This document shows positions 33,859 through 40,687 of a DNA stretch of 64,000 nt, in pieces; position 1 is the stretch's first letter; the number at the start of each line of letters is the position of its first letter. Source of the stretch: Acidipila sp. (GTDB taxonomy: Bacteria; Acidobacteriota; Terriglobia; Acidiferrales; UBA7541); contig JAAFGT010000004.1 of the NCBI GenBank assembly GCA_010365215.1, positions 38,734 through 102,733 of the forward strand, in the 5' to 3' direction. The notes beneath the pieces were generated by a model, which saw only the letters and a program-made list of their open reading frames with translations, was not told where the DNA came from and searched no databases. A program made the translations under genes and the position numbers.

Positions 33859-35001
33859 TCACGTTAAACGGCCATGGCAACGTTTATACCGTTTTCCGCT
33901 GCCGCAAGGACAGCGCACTGTGCGACTGACGTTGGCGGCACCGGAGCTTGTCGCGTAGGCGGGACCATGATGCTGTCTGGGTAATGCCGCCCGGTCCGAA
34001 GCGCAAGTGGCCGCAAGGACGTCTGGAATGACGCGGCTGGGGTGAAAGTCGCCAGTCGCCAGCCTGGTTTCCCATGCGTCCACATCGTGCCCCTCCGGGT
34101 CAGCGATCACCTGGACATTCCGAGCTTCAACCTGATGAATCATCTGTTGCCACAAATCGCGATGGGTGTCGTCACTCAGATCCCCGATAGCGTCGAGTTG
34201 ATCGTCAAAAACCACGGTTCGATCGAATCCCATCCTCTTAAACAGGGCGGGGGTGCAATGGACGCCAGATCGCCCAATCGGGCGGCCGAAATTCGGGTAG
34301 GTCGAAAGCTTGACAGCGCCAAGCGCGTAGGTCGCACAGGTTCTTACATAGTCCTGGCTGCTGGCAAAAGGGCGGAAGCCAATCCTTTCCAGCCATTTGA
34401 AAATCAATTGCTCGTTTCTGTAGCGATACGGAACCTTGCGAATCAGGTCCAGGTAGCACTCAATCAGCGGTTGCCGCCGCTTCCAGAACGAGCGCGAAAT
34501 GCCGTAAGCCCAATTATGTCCCATGGGGGCCCACCGATCCTTGTGAGCATGCTGCAGCTCGATTGGTACGGTCGGGTCGCCTGGATGCGCGGACACCATA
34601 CCCACACGGCGATCATCGTGAAATTTGTCGGCCATCCTGTCGATGACCGACATATAGCCCGGTGCCAGAACTAAATCATCTTCGCAGAGAACGACGAAAT
34701 CGTATGAGTTCTCGACAAAGAGCAGTTTTTCGATGAAATCGTAGTGGACGGCAATGCCGAGATTTTCGGTTTGCTTCAGCACCACTACCCTAGACGGTAG
34801 TTGGTCAAGCCATTTCCGAACATTGTAATGCCCCGTACGACCGGCGGCAGCCTCGCCGGCCCATAGGCCATCCTGACAGACGTAGATGTCGTAAGTTTGG
34901 GACAGCGCATGGCCAGCGATCGTCTGGCTCTGGATCGACGCCCAGACGGATTGCAGATATTCGAGCCTTGTGTAGGCTATCAGCGCCAGCGCCTTCCTCA
35001 T
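33859..35001 (-). CDS. glycosyltransferase-like protein with a C-terminal SEC-C zinc motif
   Basis: A 380-residue protein. The N-terminal portion is GT-A-like: ALALIAYTRLEYLQSVWASI, VVLKQTENLGIAVHYDFIEK and a D-x-D-like centre in DFVVLCEDDLVLAPGYMSV, then NWAYGISRSFWKRRQPLI. This resembles GNT-I/family-2-type sugar transferases. The last 20 residues are a SEC-C motif (VRCPCGSGKRYKRCHG), the zinc-binding signature known from SecA C-termini and appended to diverse proteins. The frame is open to 35121, but MRKALALIAYTR at 35001 is the sensible start. It is divergent from the GT4 gene at 35320. The pairing of a sugar transferase with SEC-C is uncommon; the tail may dock the enzyme to a partner. 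Confidence 0.75.
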   Translation of the reverse strand: MRKALALIAYTRLEYLQSVWASIQSQTIAGHALSQTYDIYVCQDGLWAGEAAAGRTGHYNVRKWLDQLPSRVVVLKQTENLGIAVHYDFIEKLLFVENSYDFVVLCEDDLVLAPGYMSVIDRMADKFHDDRRVGMVSAHPGDPTVPIELQHAHKDRWAPMGHNWAYGISRSFWKRRQPLIECYLDLIRKVPYRYRNEQLIFKWLERIGFRPFASSQDYVRTCATYALGAVKLSTYPNFGRPIGRSGVHCTPALFKRMGFDRTVVFDDQLDAIGDLSDDTHRDLWQQMIHQVEARNVQVIADPEGHDVDAWETRLATGDFHPSRVIPDVLAATCASDRAALPRQHHGPAYATSSGAANVSRTVRCPCGSGKRYKRCHGRLT

Positions 35002-35319
35002 AGTGTGGCTATCTTTCCGCCGCTGCGGATTCATATCAACAGCGATCCATCGCGCAGTCACTTCATGCGGCAGAGCCTGAACCTGCCAGGCGCACCGATC
35101 GTGGAGAGGACGTGCAAACATATCACAATGCCTGCCGTAATCGACCAGTTGCCGTGTCGGCGAGACGGCGCATTTATGATGTTGTGGATTGCTTACCTGC
35201 TGATCGGAGGTTTAGAACGATTAAGGAATGGGCCGCCCAGTATTCAGCTTGACCATCAGACGAGCCTTCGGCAGACTCTTTGTGATTTTCTGCTGATTTG
35301 AGGAGGAGCGAGCACCCTC
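35002..35319. other. divergent intergenic region between two glycosyltransferase genes
   Basis: About 320 bp. It should contain both promoters; AGGAGGAG near its right end is the ribosome binding site of the plus-strand gene. No recognisable protein is encoded, although a plus-strand frame ends at 35301. Confidence 0.4.
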
Positions 35320-36540
35320 ATGCACTTTCTGTTTGTTCATGTCGCTCCTGGCCAATTCGAGCACATTGCCAAGTACTTGGTGAGAGAAGGAGGGCATCGG
35401 TGCACGTTTGTATGCGAGGCGAGACCGGGAACCGGGGGCGGGGTGACGAGCTTGCGCTACCGCGTCTATGGCACAACTTCGAGAAAGTCACATTATTACG
35501 CGAAGCCCTTTGAGGAAGCGGTGCGCCACGCGGCCGGAGTTTATAAAGCGACGAAGCCGCTGCGCAACGGGCTCCGCCCCGATCTAATTATTGGGTACTC
35601 TGGTTACGGCTCAACGCTATTCTTGCCTGAGCTCTTTCCCGGCACTCCGATAATCAATTATTTTGAGTTTTTCCTTCACCCTCACCATTCTGTCCTCGAT
35701 TTCCGGCCTGAGTGGGTGCCATTCGAGCGGAATCTACTGCGTGCCCGGGCAAGAAACGCAATGATCCTGCTCGACCTGGAAAACTGCACCGCTGGGTATA
35801 CCCCGACGGAATTTCAGAGAACTCAGTTCCCGCAAGCTTATGGTCCCAAGATCCGCGTGATTCCTGATGGGGTCGATACCGACTTTTGGCGTCGCCAAAT
35901 CGTGCCAGGCCGCCGGCTCGGACGACTGCGATTCGAGCAGGACACTCGGATTGTGACCTATGCTACCAGAGGTTTTGAGTCTGCAAGGGGCTTCGATATT
36001 TTCTTGAAGGTTGCGAAGAGGATTTATGAGGCGGAGCCCAACGTTGTGTTTCTAGTTGCCGGCGACGAGGGAGTATATTACGGGCACGATCTCCAATACA
36101 TTCGGGAGAAAAGCTTCTTCCGACACGCGTGGAACCAAGAAAAATACGATCTTCGTCGCTTCCGATTCCTCGGTCAAGTAAGCCGCAAGACGTTAGCCAG
36201 GATCTTCAGTCTTAGTGACCTGCATATCTATTTGACTATTCCCTGCCCAGTCAGCTGGTCCCTGCTGGAAGCCTTGGCCTCCGAATGCACCGTGTTGGGC
36301 TCGGATACAGAGCCGACGAGAGAAATCATTCGGGATAACCAAAACGGCCTGCTGAGCGATTTCTTTGACATCGATGGGCTGGCCCGTCGGGCGCTGCAAG
36401 TGCTCAAGGACCCGGCGGCCTATCGGAAGCTTGGCCGGGCGGCAAGAACGGGGATACAGGAGAAACACAGTCTCCCCGTCACTATGCCACGCACAGCGTC
36501 ATTTTTTGAGGAGGTCGCGCATGCGACTGAGGAACGCTGA
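35320..36540 (+). CDS. GT4-family glycosyltransferase
   Basis: A 406-residue GT-B enzyme. The N-terminus (MHFLFVHVAPGQFEHIAKYL) and RPDLIIGYSGYGSTLFLPEL match the group with a Gly_transf_4-type N-terminal domain. The donor domain shows KIRVIPDGVDTDFW, ATRGFESARGFDIFLKVAKR, FLVAGDEGVYYG and LHIYLTIPCPVSWSLLEALA. It probably glycosylates a surface or secreted glycan. AGGAGGAG precedes the start at somewhat long spacing. It is the only plus-strand gene inside the block between the kinase relics. Confidence 0.85.
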   Translation: MHFLFVHVAPGQFEHIAKYLVREGGHRCTFVCEARPGTGGGVTSLRYRVYGTTSRKSHYYAKPFEEAVRHAAGVYKATKPLRNGLRPDLIIGYSGYGSTLFLPELFPGTPIINYFEFFLHPHHSVLDFRPEWVPFERNLLRARARNAMILLDLENCTAGYTPTEFQRTQFPQAYGPKIRVIPDGVDTDFWRRQIVPGRRLGRLRFEQDTRIVTYATRGFESARGFDIFLKVAKRIYEAEPNVVFLVAGDEGVYYGHDLQYIREKSFFRHAWNQEKYDLRRFRFLGQVSRKTLARIFSLSDLHIYLTIPCPVSWSLLEALASECTVLGSDTEPTREIIRDNQNGLLSDFFDIDGLARRALQVLKDPAAYRKLGRAARTGIQEKHSLPVTMPRTASFFEEVAHATEER

Positions 36541-36615
36541 GTGTGGATTGACAGAACTCTGGAGGGTCACCCGAAAGGGAGTCACCTGGCTACCTGGGCC
36601 CCATTGTGTGATTAG

Positions 36616-36735
36616 CTACCAGTGAAGGCTGACCACCGGCCTAGCGCGGAGTGCCTTGACAGAGGAAAGCTTTTTCGACTTCGTTAATTTCTTGTTCGAC
36701 TTCTTCTTGCGACCCGGGGCGGCTGACTTCTTCAT
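36616..36735 (-). CDS. short lysine-rich peptide (39 aa)
   Basis: This small frame codes for a 39-residue peptide starting MKKSAAPGRKKKSNKK, continuing KLTKSKKLSSVKALR and ending VVSLHW before a TAG. Twelve lysines and four arginines make it strongly basic. The ATG at 36735 is preceded by TAGAGGA with a 5-base spacer, an excellent ribosome binding site, which argues for real translation. It lies downstream of the GT4 gene at 36963-38096 on the same strand. No domain is recognised. The repeated K-K-L and V-K-x-L spacing recalls short basic peptides and some leader peptides, but no modifying enzyme for a peptide natural product is adjacent. Confidence 0.55.
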   Translation of the reverse strand: MKKSAAPGRKKKSNKKLTKSKKLSSVKALRARPVVSLHW

Positions 36736-36962
36736 AAAACTCCTCTACCTTGCTCGGATTGTTAACTTGCGAACGCCGCTGAAGTTACATCAACCACTTC
36801 GCTGCAAGAGCGGCATATTCTCAACCCAAATCGGACGGGATTGTAGCAGTGGGCCCGTGGACTGTCAACGATGGAACGCACGCGGTCGAGAGCAACAAGG
36901 GAAATGGTCTTATAGTCGGCTGCTCTTTTGGCCGGAGTGTGCACTTGCCGGCTTCGCGGGTA
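36736..36962. other. intergenic region between the small peptide gene and a GT4 gene
   Basis: Apart from the ribosome binding site of the peptide gene (36741-36747), nothing distinctive is seen. A minus-strand 60-codon frame overlaps it but has no protein-like features. Confidence 0.3.
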
Positions 36963-38096
36963 TCACTCGGCGCGGGTCAGGGCCGCGACGCGCTCGAGGT
37001 ACTTCGCGGTGACGGTGGTCCAATCGAGGTTTGGACGAATGCGATCGACGCCGCGCGCACCGCGAAGCGCCGCCTCTTCGCGGTGCTCATAAACATGGCG
37101 CAGCGTATGGGCCAATTCCTCAAGGTCCGGCTCGAGCCAGGTGAGTTTGCCGGCCAGCTTCCCGTACCCATCCATCCCGCCGGGAAGAGCCGTCGTCCGC
37201 GCCGGAATCAAATAGGCGCACTTGGACGTACAAAACTCCTGTGAGGGGCCTTGAGCGGTAGCAATCACCGGTTTGCCGCAGGCCATGGCTTCGGCCAGCG
37301 GCAGGCAAAAGCCCTCACCACGATAGGGGGCCACGAGCGCGTCGCACCCGCGGTACAGCGCCGCAAGCTTGCGGTCGTCCATTTTTTCGGTAAGGATCAG
37401 CACACGCGCGGCGCCTTTTTTTTTCGTCTCACGCCGCATCTCGGGAAGAAGCGTACAGTATCGGTAATAACTGTTCGAGCCGATGTCCTTGAACACCAGA
37501 GTCACGTCGTCGCGGTGGCAGAACGTCCGAAGGTAGGCTTTCAGCAACAAGTCGGCTCCCTTGCGCGTAATTACCCCACCCACGAATAGGAAGACGAACC
37601 CGCGCGCCCGCGCGGGGCGCCACGATTCGCCTTGCGGGCTGAACACCCCGGTGTCCACGCCGTTCGGGATGACGGCGATGCGTTCCCGGTTGACACCGCA
37701 TCTCCGGAAGATGTCGCGAACAAAGCCTGAGGGCACCCACAGCTCGTCCACGTTTTGCTTGATGCGCACGACCCAGCGACGCGGCAAGGCACCAAACTCC
37801 CAAGGTACTATGACCGCAAGCTTCCCGCCTCGTGGACGGCTGAAATCGTGCGGCCAATGATGTCGGATGGTGAGATCGAGTCGGCGCGGCCTGCGGTAGA
37901 ACGCAGTCCGGATGGCCTCTCCGTGCGGAAATCGTTGTGGGGACTCCGCAGAGAATCCGTGTGGTTTAAGGCCGACGCTGAAATCCGGGCTTGACAGCAG
38001 AGCCACGGCCAGCGCCCGATTGATTCGCGCGACGCTCGAATAAACTAGGAAGGGCCCGGTCAGCACGATGCCCGGCGCACATGGCCGAAGTTGCAC
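36963..38096 (-). CDS. GT4-family glycosyltransferase
   Basis: A 377-residue GT-B glycosyltransferase. The donor domain contains IAVIPNGVDTGVFSP, FVFLFVGGVITRKGADLLLK, RGCDALVAPYRGEGFCLPLA with the conserved glutamate, and EAMACGKPVIATAQGPSQEF. The acceptor domain is less conserved (LTGPFLVYSSVARINRALAV), which is normal for the family. It is monocistronic or followed by the small lysine-rich peptide gene. It lies in the segment bounded by kinase relics and next to a sulfotransferase, so it may belong to a transferred surface-decoration block. Confidence 0.87.
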   Translation of the reverse strand: MQLRPCAPGIVLTGPFLVYSSVARINRALAVALLSSPDFSVGLKPHGFSAESPQRFPHGEAIRTAFYRRPRRLDLTIRHHWPHDFSRPRGGKLAVIVPWEFGALPRRWVVRIKQNVDELWVPSGFVRDIFRRCGVNRERIAVIPNGVDTGVFSPQGESWRPARARGFVFLFVGGVITRKGADLLLKAYLRTFCHRDDVTLVFKDIGSNSYYRYCTLLPEMRRETKKKGAARVLILTEKMDDRKLAALYRGCDALVAPYRGEGFCLPLAEAMACGKPVIATAQGPSQEFCTSKCAYLIPARTTALPGGMDGYGKLAGKLTWLEPDLEELAHTLRHVYEHREEAALRGARGVDRIRPNLDWTTVTAKYLERVAALTRAE

Positions 38097-38336
38097 GCGC
38101 GCATCCTACCACAGAGCCTTCCGGGATTTAGATTCTGACGTTGCCTCCAACGCAGTCTATGGGCATTCAAACGGCTTAGAGACCAAGACAATGAAGCGGT
38201 GATACGAATCGGTTTTGGACATGACACACCCCTGCAGAGAAGTCATGAGCCAGCGATGCGTACTCTATCGCAGAACGCGCAGAGAGGATGCATGATGCAC
38301 CATCTAAAACGCGGTGCCGGCGCACTCTTTCTCTTA

Positions 38337-38972
38337 CTAATCCATGTTCCGCACCAGATGCCGCATTATTTCCGAACGTGAGTTTGCATGCGGAAATGGG
38401 ACGTTTGGAACCGGTATTCCGAGAAAAGCACAGAGCATTTCCCAGCCTTCACCGGCGCAGATATCAAGGATTAGAAGCTGTGCCGGCCGATTGCCAAAGT
38501 AATCCAGAACCGCTTCCAGGTGACGATGATATGCGTTCAGAAAAGCGCGGCGCTCCCATACCAAAACTCCGTAGGTCCTAAGGCGCACCTCGCGTTTCCA
38601 TTCTTCGGTTGGTGGCAGACCAGCGAAGAACGCCTCAGTTGAAGCGAGCCAGGAACGGATATCTCGCACCGTCAATATGAACTGCGAACTGGGGTAGCGT
38701 GTGTCCAACTCGCGGAAACTACAAGCCACGGGTGTGTCCACGGCGGCGTCGTAATCCTGAAGTAGGTCTGTCATGAGATGCAGAGGCGGATAATGAATCG
38801 ATCGGAATCCAAGCAAGCCAAGCGCCTGATGCAACGATGTTGTCCCCGTTCGAGACAGACCGATTCCAAAGACTTTTCGTTGCTCCTGTGTCCGCCGCTC
38901 TAATGAACGAGACAACAAAACACCGCGGCTTCGACGGGAGACCAGTTTACCGGCGAGGTAGACGTTAGTCAT
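38337..38972 (-). CDS. sulfotransferase-family protein
   Basis: A 211-residue protein with the PAPS 5'-phosphosulfate loop [20 protein letters not shown], close to the Sulfotransfer_4-type signature, and a likely 3'-phosphate-binding segment [20 protein letters not shown]. It should transfer sulfate from PAPS to an acceptor, perhaps a glycan given the glycosyltransferases beside it. The frame is open to 39197, but that N-terminal extension is a degraded kinase fragment; ATG 38972 ([15 protein letters not shown]) is the likely true start, though its ribosome binding site is weak. An alternative is that a chimeric kinase-sulfotransferase protein is made from GTG 39197. Confidence 0.78.
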   Translation of the reverse strand: MTNVYLAGKLVSRRSRGVLLSRSLERRTQEQRKVFGIGLSRTGTTSLHQALGLLGFRSIHYPPLHLMTDLLQDYDAAVDTPVACSFRELDTRYPSSQFILTVRDIRSWLASTEAFFAGLPPTEEWKREVRLRTYGVLVWERRAFLNAYHRHLEAVLDYFGNRPAQLLILDICAGEGWEMLCAFLGIPVPNVPFPHANSRSEIMRHLVRNMD

Positions 38973-38979
38973 AAGAGAC

Positions 38980-39197
38980 TCATTCGGCCCCGCACCTGGC
39001 GGCGCGAGCCTCGCGCCGAAAGCGCTCGATCGCCTTTGTATCCCGGGCAATTTCCCGCGGGGAAATTCCAGTGCGACGAAACGGCCGAGCTTAGTGTCCT
39101 CAGCCTTGTACAGCACACCCATTCCACCGCCGCCGAGCTTCTCAACGATGCGGTAGTGCGAGACGGTCTGGCCAATCAGGGTTGGGGTTTCCGCCAC
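38980..39197 (-). pseudogene. 5' relic of a serine/threonine protein kinase gene
   Basis: From GTG 39197 the minus strand reads [20 protein letters not shown] then [19 protein letters not shown], the N-terminus of a Pkn-type kinase with its glycine loop. The expected invariant lysine after VAL is a glutamate here (VALEFP). Near 39048 a single missing G shifts the frame: reading on in the restored frame gives [16 protein letters not shown], the normal continuation, which then hits a stop at 38980. No kinase catalytic core follows; the sulfotransferase gene begins instead. The open frame into the sulfotransferase arises from the shift. Confidence 0.85.
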
Positions 39198-39304
39198 GGT
39201 GCGGACATCTTAGGTGGCAGCTGAAATCAAGTCAATCAAGCGAGTCCGTTAAGAGCAGTTGTCGGAGAAACGAGGTTTTGGACGAGTGGTCGGCAATCCG
39301 GAAG
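39167..39304 (-). repeat. 138-bp direct repeat, copy B (kinase promoter and first codons)
   Basis: Gap-free match to 32679-32816 with 11 differences in 138 bases. Copy B contains the first ten codons and the upstream region of the kinase relic at 38980-39197. Conservation extends about 107 bp upstream of the start codon, more than a promoter core needs, implying recent duplication of a kinase locus. Confidence 0.85.
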
Positions 39305-39434
39305 TTACGGTCCTTCTGCGCTAAGTTCCGGGTGACCCGTGATCCAATGAATCGCCAAGGTGGCTTGCGGTCAAGCAAGCAATTTCGTTTGAACCTTGAG
39401 TACGTTGACCGGTAACAGCCACCTGAACCGAGAA

Positions 39435-40445
39435 CTATCCCGCCAGCATCTCCAGCACCGAGTACGGACTCTGCGTCTCCACCACTCGATTCAGGCGCAA
39501 GCCGCAGTGGGATACCAGCTTCGAGTATTCCTCCTGGGTACGTTCTTTGCCACCGGGCAGTGTCATCATGGCAATATCTAGTTCCTTCGAGAGATGTGGG
39601 CCATGCGTGGTTGGCACTACAGTCTCGATGACCAGCACCCGAGCGTGGGCCGGCATATCGCGACGGATTCCCGACAAAATCTTGATGGAGTCCGCGTCAT
39701 CCCAGTCGTGGATGATGTTCATCAGTAGGTAAGTGTCTGCTGCGGGCAAGCGGTCGGTGAAGAAATTGCCGCCGACCACGCTCAGCTTCTCTGCGGGTTC
39801 CGGCTGGACTTCGGCAATCACATGCGGTTGGTCGAAGAGTATGCCATTCGTGTTAGGCGATTGCTTCAAGATGGCGCGCAGCAGATGGCCGCGTCCACCT
39901 CCGATGTCAGCAATGGTCTTAAACTGGGAGAAGTCATACGCCGGCAATACAGCGGCGATGTCACGGTGCGCTTTCGAGGTCATCGAAGCGTTGAAGATAC
40001 GGCTTTGCTCGGGATGTTCGGAAAGGTATGTGAATACTCCGGCGGGATGGATTTTTTGGAATGCCGTTCTGCCCGTCCGCACTGAGTATTCCAGCTCTTC
40101 CCATGCGTGCCAAAAGACCGGCATCCCGATCATGCGGATGTAATCGCGCATCGAGGCTGGATGATCGGCCCGCAACAGACGCGAAGCCTCGGTGTGCACC
40201 CATGCGCCATCTTTCCAGGCAAAGATTCCCTGCGACGCCAGCAAACGCAACACGCGGTAGAGCGATTCGGGATGTGTCCCGGTCGATCGTGCCAGCGAAT
40301 CGGTGGACTCTGACTTTTCATTAAGGTGATCGGCGACACCGATCTCGGCGACAACATGAAGGCAACGCGATGTCCAAAAAGCGTTGGTGAGCTGCATCAG
40401 TTGAATGTTGGCATCACTTGGTTTTGCGCTGTCCATAGGATTCAT
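39435..40445 (-). CDS. SAM-dependent O-methyltransferase (acetylserotonin/hydroxyneurosporene OMT type)
   Basis: A 336-residue class I methyltransferase. The N-terminal dimerisation domain is helical (MQLTNAFWTSRCLHVVAEIG, SLYRVLRLLASQGIFAW). The SAM site is DIGGGRGHLLRAILKQSP with the acidic ribose residue in ILFDQPHVIAE. The catalytic histidine motif is LLMNIIHDWDDADSIKIL. Such enzymes methylate phenolic or hydroxyl groups of small molecules. It is monocistronic, between the kinase relic and an intact kinase gene. Its substrate is unknown; nearby SnoaL and ABM proteins hint at tailoring of a small molecule, but this is speculative. Confidence 0.88.
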   Translation of the reverse strand: MNPMDSAKPSDANIQLMQLTNAFWTSRCLHVVAEIGVADHLNEKSESTDSLARSTGTHPESLYRVLRLLASQGIFAWKDGAWVHTEASRLLRADHPASMRDYIRMIGMPVFWHAWEELEYSVRTGRTAFQKIHPAGVFTYLSEHPEQSRIFNASMTSKAHRDIAAVLPAYDFSQFKTIADIGGGRGHLLRAILKQSPNTNGILFDQPHVIAEVQPEPAEKLSVVGGNFFTDRLPAADTYLLMNIIHDWDDADSIKILSGIRRDMPAHARVLVIETVVPTTHGPHLSKELDIAMMTLPGGKERTQEEYSKLVSHCGLRLNRVVETQSPYSVLEMLAG

Positions 40446-40687
40446 AGGCCCCCTCAGGTTTGAGTATCGTCTACGCTACACTGGCGCAAAGTAAGGAATC
40501 AAGTTGAGCACAACGCGCGCCCTCCTGCCGCGCGTTCACTTGTCCGTATAGTCGGCAACTCGGAAGCCAGCCGGATTAGTTCCGAGTACCCCGTTACTCA
40601 GGAATTGATCTCGCGTCGACCTGCCCTACAAATTGTCCCCACAGAGGCAAAAAACGAGTGGTGAAGCTAGTAAAACTTCTGGGTTCT

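Noticed and set aside
38973..39197. Genuine kinase-sulfotransferase fusion protein
   Set aside because: The kinase part is frameshifted, lacks the invariant lysine and catalytic core, and its native frame ends at a stop. The open frame is better explained as decay, although translation from GTG 39197 cannot be excluded.
33450..40570. Further copies of the kinase upstream repeat at about 33452 and 40553 (GTCGGCAACTC)
   Set aside because: Only 11 or so bases match, too short to separate from chance in this composition.
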